From positions 296,231,817 through 296,295,816 of the forward strand of contig OY986435.1 in NCBI GenBank assembly GCA_963920525.1: 64,000 bases of DNA. Reading direction: 5' to 3'. Source of the DNA: Dichetophora obliterata. Taxonomy: Eukaryota; Arthropoda; Insecta; Diptera; Sciomyzidae. Under the pieces are notes generated by a model. It saw only the letters and a list, made by a program, of their open reading frames with translations. It had not been told where the DNA came from and made no database searches. Every line of letters begins with the position of its first letter. The stretch's first letter is position 1. Below, piece after piece: positions 11,220-22,600 of the stretch. The position numbers and the translations under genes were made by a program.

Positions 11220-14200
11220 CTTTGGAAAGATTCGTTAGAACAGTTAATTGTTCTAACCTTGACATAAAGCTCAATGAAATGATTTTAAACTATCAAACAA
11301 CTAGAATTTGTATTTAAAATCAAGTATGATTTAAACTGTCAAACATTTAGAATTTGTATTTAAATCATATAAAATCAACATAAAAAAATTTTTTAAATAA
11401 TTGTAATAATTAATACAAAATAAGGTCACAACTTGCTTTAAATTATGATTTCTAATTTATTTTTCTTTAAATTTAAGAGTACCTACAAATTGTCTTGGAA
11501 ATCAGTGCATTTTAGGGCAAAATTTGATTTGCAAGACTTTTTCAAATTAAGTGGTTTTTCTTAATAGCAGCTAGATGCAGCATGTTTTTACAGAAACAGA
11601 GGGAAGAAGTATGATATTTTATGATAGTTATAGCCTTCAACTTTAATAATGCTTAATTAGCTAGATATTTTCTACTAATTTTTACTTAAATTTTTATTCC
11701 TTGAAAAATTAACCGTCGTATTTCAACGATTTTTCTATTTTCATTTATTAACATTTTTTTATTGTATTTTATATTAAATTCAATGGCGATTAAGACATAA
11801 AAAAGGTCCAAAAAACAAAACCTTGAAAAAAAATACTTTGTGCTCGAAGTTATTATTGTTTAAACTTGAATTATTTTTTTTGGGTTTTATTGAGCTTATT
11901 TTTGTTAAAAAAGTTTAAACTTTGATGATTTTTATAAAAAAAAACCATACAATACATCAAGTTTTTAATATCACATTCATAATACATGTTTTATAATCTA
12001 ACGAATAAAAAGATTTTTTTATAAAATTTAACTAAAAAAAAAAACCCAAATGTCATCCTAAAATTAAAAAAGGGCACTGTGCATCACTTAGAAAAGCATT
12101 TTTGGTATGTGGCTTTTCCGATTCGAATTCAGAGGACAATTTTAAACAAAAAAATGTAAGTCGCTATATAAAAATTTATTAATTAGAATCAGTTTCATTG
12201 CAACAAAGGAACAATTTTTGTTTTCTTATGTGTTTCCCATGCTCATGTACTAAAAGGTGTCCTAATTTAAAATATGATCAGGTACAATTTTCGGGCTTGG
12301 AAAACGAAGCGAAATCCATGCTCAGAACGCTGATCCACTTTTTCCATACTTTCCAGTCGCATGTCCGTACGAAAATGTCCAGAGACATTAACTTATTTTT
12401 TTGTCGTAGAATTTAGTGGCATACTTAGTTTTTTCCAATCAGATCAAAATCTAGATATTTGCTATTTTCCTTATTTTTGGAGACCAACAATTTTGACCAC
12501 CTATACGCAGATGAATTAAAAATACTAATTTGAGTAAACAAATTTATAGATTTATTTAAAGTTTTTAAGTTCAACATTAAAATTTGGTCAAAATGGAAGA
12601 AATAGTTAAATTGCTTAACTTTTGTAAAATCATAGATTCAACAAGACTTACTCGATTTTCATGTTGGAGGTATTTTTGAAAAGACATTAAAGAGTAATTG
12701 TTAATAAACTATAAAAATTTTTTAAAATGAAGGTCAAATATCAAAAATCTAAATATCTCGAGATTTTGATCTGATTTGGAAAAACATTATGCCACTACGA
12801 CCGAAAATTAAGTGTACGTGTCTCGGTGTTTTTTTGTGTCATTCCAAAAGTTGAAAATTTACCTAGTGTTATCAGACACTCAACAGCAGTTGATTTTATT
12901 ATTTTTTAGGGGTTCGGTGCAGTTGTCTGTATGCATCAGAGTTGGGCTTAGTGCACTAAATGCTAAGTGCACTCAGCCTTTCACTAGCACTAAAATATAT
13001 TGAAAGAAATTCTATTTTTCACTATTTTTTTACCAGCTTGGTGATAGTGAAGCATCTCTTCACTATCACTAGGAATTTTGCTGGTAGTGTTATATTGTTG
13101 CACTATTCATTTAGTGCAAAAAAAGGTTCCACTAACAGATCGATTCTGTCGCGGTAACTCTTATCTAATTACCGAAGAAATTCACATTATTGTTACTTTT
13201 ACACCCTTTTGGTATTCTGCAACCAAGCGTTTCCGATGAATATTGTTACCATCTCTTTAGGTGGTAAATAAAAACAGCTGGCATTTGTATAGCTTGCAGC
13301 TGCTCTGAGTGGCTGCGAACACAATTAACATAAAACTGCAGCTGTGCTGGCGTAGTTAGTTCTTATTTCCTGCTAAGAAAGGCAAATATTATTTTAAAGT
13401 TAGCAAAATTCAATTAATTCTTTGCACTTACTTCTCCCTTTTACTTTTTTTTTTTTTTATTTCACCACACTCTCACACAGAACTGCGAGTGCTTTATTTC
13501 AATGAGGTGAGTTTACGACGTTTGACAGTGTTACCGATTGCCAAGACCGGTAACGAATTTCGGTAACAAGATTACTATTACCGGTAACGCACAGAATCGA
13601 TCTGTTAGCTGTAAACATTTTTTGTCCACTATTATATGAATTTGAGTGAGAAATTTTTCACTATCACTATCACTCATGTATAGTGAGTAGGCCGGGTCAA
13701 TTTGTATGGACGAATTTTTTGGAGGTCTGGCTCAGCGAAATTCGTAAAATACATGTAATTTCAAGACTTTTTCTCCACTACAGCATATACAAATTCTGAA
13801 AAAAAGCTGTGCGGACTTTCGTAAATAGATTTTGTTCTCAATTATAAAATATGAATGTATGAATGTATGTGTATGAATCTATTTACGAAAGTCCGCACAG
13901 CTTTTTTTCAGAATTTGTATATGCTGTAGTGGAGAAAAAGTCTTGAAATTACATGTATTTTACGAATTTCGCTGAGCCAGAATTTGACCCGCCCTAATAG
14001 TGAGGCTTATATTTTTCAATTCAGCAGTCAAAAAAATAGAAGATAGAGAATAAATTTACACTATCAGTACATGTTAGCTGAAACTGCAAATTTAGGGCAC
14101 TACGCCCAACTCTGGTATGCATGAAATTCTGTATACAAAATTCTGCATTAACAGAAAACTGTGTTAAAAAAACTCTGTATACCAAAATTTTGCAAAATAT

Positions 14201-15622
14201 GGACTAAGAACAACTAAAATAAATAAGCTTAAAATAACAACTTTCGGTAAAATGGCAAATAATTTATTCTTAAAAAAAACCATTTTGTATCCCAAATGCA
14301 GTTAAAATGCTGTAAATGGAGAGCAAACTATTTGAAAGCAAAATTTTTAAAAAATAGTATATTGAAATACAGGTTTTTAGGCAAACATTATTTTAAAAAT
14401 ACTTAAAAAATTACAGCATTTTTTCAGCATCTGTATTGTACAGACTTTTGACAAACAGAAAACTGACCCGCTCCCATTTTTTAGACAAAAATTCTACAAT
14501 TTTTTTCCAATCCATGTTTCTACATACGGCTATAGTCAATAATGCCACAAACAAATAAGATAGCAGCAGTTTTTTCTTACCAATACATTAAACAAATTCC
14601 AATAAAAATTATTTTTGCTCCGATTAATAATAAATTTTTTTTTTTTTTTCCATAACTTTTAGTAGTCGTAAACAGAAAAAATACCTTTAATTATATATCA
14701 AGAAATTCAGGGGTTTGTAAATTAAATGCTGAATATTGGCAACTCGTGCACAACATATTTTTCAATATTCGATATTTTTAGAACCATCAAAACGAGAAGT
14801 GTATATTAAATTTAATGTATTTAACTTCTCGAGTAACACCGGGTATATCAGCTAGTCATTTTATAAAATAGTCAACGTCGGCATCGGTACAAAAAACGGA
14901 AGTCGCTCGAACACTAGTTCCGCGGACCACGGTTTGAGAACATGGACTCAAAACACTCCCATGCAATGTAATTTTTTTACATCTTAATATCGTAAGGTAA
15001 TCTTGATTCGCATAGATATATGAATGATAAAAATGTCTAATCGAAAAAAATGCTTTTTGATCCAGAGTATAATATAAATTTACTCAGAAAAAACAAAATA
15101 ATTCAAATGCATAAATGCATAACACTCCTTCAACATCAGTTCATTAATAAATAATTTTATTTTTAGATCTACTATGTGGCGGGTCCACTGGGATTTTTTA
15201 AAGGACTTGCCGCACGTGTGCTCTATTCTATGCCCGCTACAGCTATATGCTGGTCCACATATGAGTTTTTCAAGTTTTATTTATGTGGAATTAATCGGGA
15301 TCAATACAAGTCGTCAATAACGGGAAAGAATTTGCTGCAGCCACGTGATATAAGCGCTCTTATACCATCCTCCATTGTTTCAGAACCATCATCTCTGCTA
15401 CAGGTCAAAGAAAAGGATGTTAATTCAGCATATGTAATACCCGCAACATCAGCCACTGAAACAGCTTCTCAGTCTTTAACAACAACAACGCCGGCGCAAT
15501 CTTCTAGTTCGATTAAAACTGTCTGCGAATTATCGAGTAGTGTCACAGCTCCTACATTAAATTTGCATACGAGACACACAGATGTAAAAAGTCCGTACGA
15601 CAGAGGTTTTTCTAGTCCATAA
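8168..15622 (+). CDS. mfrn: mitoferrin, mitochondrial iron carrier (5' incomplete; five exons)
   Basis: Mitoferrins (SLC25A28/37) import iron across the inner mitochondrial membrane for haem and Fe-S cluster synthesis. Five exons splice in frame: 8168-8256, 8308-8432, 8495-8730, 8806-8967 and 15167-15622, all with AG/GT borders, giving 355 codons plus stop. The first exon opens at TRMQ, just after the first carrier signature, so the first transmembrane helix is encoded left of the window. Signature motifs of repeats 2 and 3 are present ([12 protein letters not shown] and [13 protein letters not shown]). The family-typical stretch [17 protein letters not shown] is in the last exon. After YLCG comes a tail of about 100 Ser/Thr-rich residues that looks disordered. 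Introns are 51, 62, 75 and 6199 bp; the long one holds several transposons. The gene converges with the BOD1-like gene. Identification is firm; the extent of the missing 5' part is unknown. Confidence 0.95.
8308..8432 (+). CDS. mfrn: mfrn exon (transmembrane helix 2)
   Basis: The exon follows acceptor TTGCAG and ends before donor GTAAGT. It completes the Arg codon and reads [20 protein letters not shown], the conserved GAGPAH helix of mitoferrins. It exits in phase 1. Confidence 0.93.
8495..8730 (+). CDS. mfrn: mfrn exon (carrier repeat 2)
   Basis: The exon follows acceptor TTGTAG and ends before donor GTAAGC. It holds the whole second carrier repeat: [20 protein letters not shown], then [13 protein letters not shown] and the helix [18 protein letters not shown]. 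The Met-rich MNIP segment lies in the helix implicated in iron transport in this family. It ends in phase 0. Confidence 0.95.
8806..8967 (+). CDS. mfrn: mfrn exon (carrier repeat 3, first half)
   Basis: The exon follows acceptor TTTCAG and ends before donor GTAAGT; 54 codons in phase 0. It contains the third signature [18 protein letters not shown] preceded by a Gly/Ala-rich transmembrane helix. The next exon is 6.2 kb away. Confidence 0.95.
9037..10290. other. mfrn intron sequence without recognisable feature
   Basis: AT-rich with no terminal repeats or coding signal that I can support. Confidence 0.5.
10300..10480 (+). repeat. dispersed repeat, related to 5560-5760
   Basis: Contains AAAAGTACGGAAACAGCTTC and AGCAAGTTTCAAG in the same order and spacing as 5560-5760, within the mfrn intron. 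Confidence 0.5.
10966..11375 (+). mobile_element. SINE-like repeat with A-box-like head and GTT microsatellite, copy 1
   Basis: A near-identical unit is at 32903-33247. Both contain GTGGTGCAGTGCG-type A-box sequence (TGGTGCAGTGCGctaatgcg), a GTT-repeat block, TTAGAACAxTTAATTGTTCTAAC and a 55-bp internal duplication built on AGAATTTGTATTTAAA. No clear B box was found, so 'SINE-like' is an inference. Copy 1 carries an extra segment of about 40 bp before the head. Confidence 0.6.
11171..11218 (+). repeat. GTT trinucleotide microsatellite
   Basis: About 16 GTT/TTG units. The matching copy at 33072-33087 has only about five, so the tract has changed length since the copies separated. Confidence 0.9.
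11376..12404. other. mfrn intron sequence without recognisable feature
   Basis: Very AT-rich with poly-A/T runs. No inverted ends or coding signal seen. Confidence 0.5.
12405..12805. mobile_element. MITE-like inverted-repeat element
   Basis: GTCGTAG...TGGCATA and then CAGATCAAAATCTAGATATT near 12440 recur inverted at 12750-12805 (AGATTTTGATCTGATTTGG, then TATGCCACTACGAC). The arms are about 60 bp; the left arm has a 7-bp insertion. No target duplication could be set. Confidence 0.6.
13132..13608. mobile_element. MITE nested in the 12937 element
   Basis: TAACAGATCGATTCTGT at 13132 is repeated inverted at 13592-13608, with further arm similarity (ACCGA, AATTTC). The insertion breaks the subterminal repeat region of the host element. 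Confidence 0.65.
13690..13994. mobile_element. near-perfect palindromic MITE with TA duplication
   Basis: Bordered by TA at 13688-13689 and 13995-13996. The ends are GGCCGGGTCAA and TTGACCCGCCC. Arms of more than 100 bp (from CTGGCTCAGCGAAATTCG to TACGAAAGTCCGCACAGC) are almost identical in inverse around a loop of about 40 bp. The TA border suggests a Tc1/mariner-type family. Confidence 0.82.
14120..15160. other. mfrn intron; a candidate Helitron 3' end at about 14856, otherwise nothing
   Basis: CACCGGGTATATCAGCTAGT ends at 14856 and matches the CTAGT (CTRRT) ending seen on other Helentron-like copies in the window. The rest is AT-rich without signal. Confidence 0.4.
15167..15622 (+). CDS. 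mfrn: mfrn last exon (repeat 3 end plus Ser/Thr-rich tail)
   Basis: The exon follows acceptor TTTTTAG, reads [20 protein letters not shown] and the last helix, then a tail of about 100 residues rich in Ser, Thr and Pro, and stops at TAA 15620-15622. The tail has no domain I recognise. Confidence 0.94.
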   Translation: MYYVAGPLGFFKGLAARVLYSMPATAICWSTYEFFKFYLCGINRDQYKSSITGKNLLQPRDISALIPSSIVSEPSSLLQVKEKDVNSAYVIPATSATETASQSLTTTTPAQSSSSIKTVCELSSSVTAPTLNLHTRHTDVKSPYDRGFSSP

Positions 15623-15768
15623 AGTCCATTGTTGAGAGTATAAGTATTTTTGAAATGATAGAGTTGTGTACAATCTGGCTTTTAATTTTGGATTATAAAA
15701 GACCTACCTTATTTCGTATAAAAGCATTTCTTTTTGGTAATTGTTTATTTTAAAATGTGTTATTGTAG

Positions 15769-15774
15769 AATAAA
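15769..15774 (+). promoter_or_regulatory. candidate polyadenylation signal of mfrn
   Basis: AATAAA lies 147 bases after the mfrn stop codon in the sense orientation. It is the first canonical hexamer I see after the stop. The assignment is by position only. Confidence 0.45.
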
Positions 15775-15789
15775 AGTCATCTGTTTCCT

Positions 15790-16500
15790 GAAAATTTTGA
15801 TTTAGAACACAGTCTGTCCATGTTAAAGTTATAAATTGGCGTTGGTACTCATGGAAGGCATAGAATTACACGATGTCTGCACTATGCAGAACTAATTAAA
15901 TAACCGCTGGTTTGACAAAATTTTAACTAACTCAAAATGTTTATTCTGGATATAGATCACTGTTGACTCACGTAGCACAATTGTAGGTGGTCACATTTTT
16001 GCACAGTTGATTAATTCACCACAGTCTCCCATCCACACCAACACAGTTTATGTTCAGCCAATCAATACCAGGCAGAGTTTAAAAATAAAATGTAAAAATA
16101 ATTTATTCAATTTCAAGTGAATTCAGTTTAAATCGTATATATATATATATTTAGTATCTGTTAAGTAATGTACACAATAGATTTCGCAAAAAAATTACCT
16201 TGTAACAATATTAAATGTTTTAGTATTTGAAAAGTACTAATACTTTAATGATTCAATAAAATTTAAGAAAGATTATGAGGAGATAAAAATCTTTAAATCA
16301 GTTAAAAATATTTAATCGTTATTAATTGTAATTATGTTAATGTTTACTTTCAGCAAAATAAAACATATTGTTATTCTAAAATTATAATAATTATAAATAA
16401 AAAACCAAGCTAAGATAAAAATTATTTTCCTTGATAAATTAACTATGATATAACTTTTAGTTATATAGGTATGTTTTATTTGTTAAAAACAAAAAATAAT
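15790..16500. other. short intergenic space between convergent mfrn and Bod1
   Basis: About 700 bp of AT-rich DNA with an AT dinucleotide run at about 16137-16151. No gene seen. Confidence 0.5.
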
Positions 16501-16506
16501 TTTATT
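16501..16506 (-). promoter_or_regulatory. candidate polyadenylation signal of Bod1
   Basis: AATAAA on the minus strand starts 22 bases after the stop codon; another lies at 16475-16480. This would give a very short 3' UTR. Position is the only evidence. Confidence 0.35.
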
Positions 16507-16527
16507 TTGATTATATAATGCAATATT

Positions 16528-16670
16528 TCAGCGTCGTGACCTTTGCCCTAAAAAAACTCTCGGCTTGTAAAGGTCATCAGTTGTGTACCGTTGTTGGCTT
16601 AATTTGTTCGAAGCAGATATCCTTTTATCAACTAATGAAACGGATTTTTTTGAACAGTTGCTGGTATCTG
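16528..16670 (-). CDS. Bod1: Bod1 exon 5 (short conserved C-terminal exon)
   Basis: Acceptor TTTCTCCAG at 16671 and following is in the right phase to join exon 4. The exon encodes 46 residues ending QQRYTTDDLYKPRVFLGQRS plus RR and TGA at 16530-16528. The Tyr-rich DDLYKPR motif matches BOD1-like C-termini as I recall them. It is separated from exon 4 by 2.8 kb of transposon-rich intron. Confidence 0.75.
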
Positions 16671-19600
16671 CTGGAGAAAAGAACAAAATTAATTTGATTT
16701 GAATAAAATTCGACAAGGTTTGCTGTTATGACAATGATAAATTCTTAAAAAAAAATAATCATGTTCAATGATTGGCTAATACGATGTGCATGGTAGGTTT
16801 TGTGTTTAACAATCAACCGATAGACCCAACAAATAAAGATTAATATTCATACCCACAACCAAATGTATCTTTGAACGGGTCACAAATTTAAGATATAGCA
16901 TTTCAAAAAGTATGACCAACTAGAGGCACGTAGATTGGGCCACCTCTTTGATTTTGCAGTTAAAAACAATTTTAAAACTGAACTAAGCTGAACTAAGCTA
17001 TTTCAATGTGTTAATTTTTCTGCATTTCATAAACCCAAAGCAAAAGCAATGCCAACTTGTGTACCTTTCCTTTCCTCTATTTATATCATTTTTTTATTGT
17101 ATGCTTTTGAGGACTAGATTAACAGCCCTATTCTGGCAAATTAACAGTTGTTAACCAGTATTTTTATATTTCTATTTGTTTGTTGTAATTTTGGTTTTCA
17201 AAACAAAATTTGAAGATCAAAAAACAAAATTTTTTAATGAAATTGTCAATAACTGAAAAGCAGTTGACAATTTTTATCAAAATTTATTATTTTTAAGCAT
17301 GGCAGAATTAGAGAAGGTATATGCATTTCGGAGAAAGACTGCCGAAACTGTCAAAACGAAGTTGACAGCTCAAAGAAAATCTGAAAACCATGAGAAAGCG
17401 AAAATTGGCCGCATTCAGTGGAGTCAACTGTTGTGAACTGTTGGAGTAGCGATACCTTAGTGAGCAACGTTTTTTTTAATGTTATGTTACTCTAAACGTT
17501 AAAAAGTTGAAAATTATTTAATTTGATTATAATTCTTTAATTATGTAAATAATTTAATTGCAAAGGTTTCTCAAGGAATTTTACGACAATTGTCAGTTAC
17601 CAACTGTTGACTGCGCTGAATACGGCCATTGATTTCCTTTTGTTCTCATTCGCAAAAAGCTGAATTTAACAAGTCCGAAATGCATCTACCTTCTCTAGTT
17701 CTACCCTGCTTTTGAGCTTCAAATTTTGTTTTGAAATCAAAAAATTACAACAAACACATAGAAGTATTCAAAATATTGGTTAACAATTGTTAATTTTTCA
17801 GAATAAGGCTGTAAATATCAACAGACAGACATGTAAAGTTTTTAAATATTTGATAAAATACGTTCGCAAATTTTATTTTTGCAATTCTAAAAAAAAAATA
17901 TTCCATAAGGATGGTTTTCCATTTAATTCTAAAATGCATTACATAACTGCTTTTATAATAGCTTTAAGCGATTCTTTTATTAGTTTACAACAATGTCTTC
18001 GTTAACAATATTTCTGTTCAGTTCTATTGAACTGAATATTGAACAATATTAATTCTTGATGTCTAAAAACTAGTTATTTACGAGTATATATTATAAGAGG
18101 TTCCACTCGTCGCTCGTTAGTTTTTACTCGCTGATATTAGCATCAATCGACAGAACAGGATATTTTGATGGGACATTCATTTTATACCCCTTCAAAAGTG
18201 CGATTTTGTTTACATTTTGTTTTCTATATTTTTGATAATTTCGGCTGTACAAGGGTGCTGCACAAGGGAGCAAAAAGATCGGTATTTTTTTACTGTACTT
18301 GCCTGTTTTTTCCTATTTGAATATCTAAAGATATATTGTAAATTTTATGAATGAAACATGGTTCCCGAATTTATTTTGCGAGTGAAACCTCTTATAATAA
18401 GTACTCGTTGGTTAATAGGACCAGGGTTTAATGCCCACTAGGAGTCTTAGATTTGTTTTTTATGAGTAGAAATAAATAGTCGAATTATACGTTTTGCGTT
18501 AATTCTCTTAATATATTAATCAAGTAATCGGTACATGAACTCAAAAATTTTGCATCACTATATAAAAGCTGTACAAGGTTCGGTCGTAAGTCGGCATTAT
18601 AAACGCTCCCTTATGTTAACTGCGAGCACTTAAGATTTCTTAAAAGCAGGTGTTAAAAGCTTACAATGATACTACTTCTACTTACTTATAATAACACTTA
18701 TTTCCAATTATTTAATAATTGTTTTCAATAATACTTTTACAAGACTTTTTCCAATTGTAAAGTAACTATTGTAGACAACACTTATATCCAATGGAATAGT
18801 AAGCGCTTGCAATAATATTACAGTAATAATTATTTTTCCAAGGATTGCTTATTCTACAATTACTTGAAAGCATTTCACAACCATTTTTACAAGATTTTTC
18901 CAAGTACGATGCTTACGCTTGTAAGCTTACTGCAAGCTTGTTTGGCTGATTGGAATACAACAACAAGAAGCATACTTTTTTCATCCATTCATGTCATAAC
19001 AGCATGCAGCAACATACATGTTTTCAACAATGATTATGTTCCTTACCAAGCCACCCACACATGATGATTTATGAACAAAAGATGTTTCGGAATTTGTTTT
19101 TAAGAATATTGAATGATTCAGATGATATAGTCGGAAAGGCTTTATTTAGTATTATTGCAAACCTAAAAGAACAAATGAAGAACAAATTTCAGTAACAATA
19201 GAATAACAACGCACTTGATACTTATTTGGATGTAAGTATGAATACCTATACTTAAGTAATAAAGATTTAAGATGAGAAATACTTATTACAGAGATGGAAA
19301 GTCACAAAATTTGAAAATTTACTGAATCACCTTCACCTTCCAAACTTCAAATAGCCCACTTCTGCATAAATAAACATTAACACAATTAAGGCAACAAACA
19401 AATTTCATTCAGCCCCTTCACATAAAGAAAACCTTAAATAATGTTACCTGAAATGTCAGCAGCAATAAATTCATTTTCCTTAGAATTAACACTTGTTTCT
19501 GAAAGTGTAGGCGAAACCATATTCGAAGCGTTCTGCATAAACTTAAACCTTTTGTTATCTAAATTCTCTTCAAAATCAAGCCGACTTAGCTGTGCTTTGG

Positions 19601-22600
19601 AGTACTGTATGCAGTCTATACGTAGTGTCGCTCTAGTTTCGCTTATTGAGTTACGTTTAGTTCCAGTTGGTATAAGGTAGCCTCTGGACGCATTAATCAT
19701 ATCGGAATAATTATTTGAAAAATCCGTCATGGTTGGTGAAACGCTGTCAAACCTTAAGCAGTTCACAACTTTGCGACATCTGTCGATGGCGTTGTCAATT
19801 AACATTAAACGCTGAATGAATTGCCCAGTGTTTTGTTCAAAAAAGTACAGTGCACTATCATTGTTTTTTTCCCAAACTTCAATTTCAGCTGACTTTTCTT
19901 CACAACGAACAACATGCATTTGATTATGTTTCGAAACAATATTGAGGTCAATGAAATCGGTGGAAGGATTTGCCAATATTTCATTTAAAATTACAATTTT
20001 TGATGAAGCATTCTCAGGATTGTCGTTACAGGCAGTGACATCATCTGGTTTACCTTGAATATAATTTAAATTCAAAATTATTATAACTAATTAAAGGAGT
20101 TTATTTCTACATATATGTAAGAAAAACAAGATAAACTTATACACGGGAACTGATATCCCGTGCAAGCAAAAAACATAGTAAACGCCATTTCTAGGTTTTT
20201 CACTTTATGATGAAACTTAAATATGATTTTTTTGCTCTATCTGAAACAGTCACTTACTTGTCTTTACGATTGGTTTAGACAATAATTTCAAAGGTCAAGG
20301 CAAAAAATACAAAAACTCAGTTTGTTCAAAACTATGAAAATCCAGATACACTCGCGCTCAAAAAAAAAAGCCGAGTTAATAATAAGATAACTAATATTAT
20401 TTTTCTTGAATTATAACACAGTGTGCCAAGACCATAAATAAAAAAGCACATCCAAACTTTATAGAAATTCTTAAAGAAGGACATGTTGAGAGTCCATCGC
20501 ACCTGATTTGACCGTTCAAGGTCATCACAATTTGTTCAACTTATTTTTAAAGTTGAAATGTTCGAATTTTGTTGCGCCGTCATTAATTGCATTTTTACAG
20601 CCATTTGGCCTATTGGACATGAAAAATAAAATTCACTTTTTTCAACAGAATTTGACGTAAAATGAGGCTATGTAAAGAAAATTGTTTTTAAAGAAAATTC
20701 AAATCAAAACCCTAAAAATAAAAATTTTTAAAAAATACTAACATTCCAGAGCAACAACGGGCTTAAATCAGCTAGTCTTAAATAATATTAAACTGATTTT
20801 TTTTTAATTTTTGGTCACGTTACAATATCTTAAACTCCTCCCCCCCTACCGTTACTTATCGTAGTGCATTTCAAAACTCCTCCCCTCACCGAAATTGGCA
20901 ATGTAGTTTATAATCGATCCCTAAGCCCAAAAAAAGTTGGCGATCGTAATCTATGTATATATATAAAAATGGATGTATGTATGTGGGTATGTGGCTATAT
21001 CACGTATTTTCAGGGAAAGTGAAGCCACATCTTGAGAGTTTTCCCGTGAGGTTTGGTAACGATTGGACGAGGGGGCGTGATACCTCCCATACGAGCCAAA
21101 TTTGCGCTATCAACCACAAACCAAAAAAAATATATATATCAAACGGTTTCGATCGTCTGATATATAAAAAACTAAGATTTAGTAATTTTGTTCAGATGAT
21201 TACTGTCGGTAACTGTACAAAAAATGGGCGTGGTCTCTATATAAATACGCCCACTTTTTAGAAATCATGGCAATTCCGGAGTTCTACACATTTTTATAGT
21301 GAAACTTGCTGTGCAGGTGCTCCAAGAGGCGGTCACTATATATACATGTTTTCACAATATCTATATATATAAAAATGAAAACGATGTGTGTGTGTAATGC
21401 CTATAGACTCCAAAATTACTGAACCGATTGACCTGAAATTTTTGGCAGTAGATTTATTTCAGCCACACCCCCCTTTTATCTCCTCCAAATCAATAAAAAT
21501 GCTATATTTCAGTCGGGTTGGGTCGTATAAGGTAAAATTTTTTAGTTTAGTTTGTACGGTTACTGTGACAACTGTACGAAAAATTGGTTTCCACACCCTC
21601 TATTTCCGCCCACAAAGGAGTGAAAATGCTATATTTCAAGCAGTTTTGGCCGTGTAAGACTAAAATTTTATACTTAAGTTTTTATGGTTACTTTCGGCAA
21701 CTGTTCTCAAAATGGGCGTTATCACAAAATATCCACACCCACTTTTTGAGAAATCAATAAAATTTAAGAAATGAAATAACCCCCACAAACCGAATGAAAT
21801 AAACCCCAACATATAATCAAAATTAAATAATCCCCGAATAAAATTTTATTTGGCGTTGATATGGGGGAGGTCCGCGAGTCTGGACCACCCCAGAGCCATG
21901 GAAACATTACCAAATATATCACGATATTGTGATTTGATTCTTTTAAGTTAAGCACGAATCCAAATGTATATGTATTGTCAAAAATTCTTCTTATTCTCAA
22001 GAAAGTTATCAACATTTGATTTAGTTCAGTGTTAAATTTTTCTAAATCGGTCAACAATTACTGAAGATATAGTGGCATATGTAGCTTTCAGAAATTTGGT
22101 GTTGTTTAAATTCAATTCAACAAGCCCATAATTTTTTACCTACCTGCCGTTTTTCAACGTTTCAACAAAGTAAGGCTGTGAAACATGGCATTCGGCGCGA
22201 CAAAACAGTCATGTAATCAGGTATTCAGAAGTAAACTTTTTTAAAGTTATTATATATTTTACGGCTTTTCCCCACAACCCCCTGACCACTAAAAGCTATC
22301 TACGCCACTGATCTTACATATTTAGCAGCCATCCAAACAACAAAAGTGGCAAACCAACAACAAAAATTTTGCTTCTACTTACTACACGTTGTCATCAGCA
22401 TCGTTAAGTAGGTTTTTTTTAGTTGATGTAAATGCGTTTGTGTTGTTAGTACGGTTAGAGCGGTATATGGACAAATCCTAGCGTCCTGACATCACATTCG
22501 CATACATTTTTTCGTAAATTTTGCAAATTTTATTAACAGTTTTTCAATTAAGCTGTATCTGGTTAAATAGCTCTTCATGAGTATAATTATTATAATATCC

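Larger units (their letters stand above)
12937..14114. mobile_element. non-autonomous hAT-like element with perfect 8-bp duplication
   Basis: GTATGCAT flanks it at 12929-12936 and 14115-14122. The ends are CAGAGTTGGGCTTAGTGC and its inverted counterpart (CAGAGTTGGGCGTAGTGC), the CAGxG start typical of hAT. The subterminal parts repeat CACTATCACTA-like motifs. It contains two nested elements (13132-13608 and 13690-13994) and no transposase. Confidence 0.85.
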
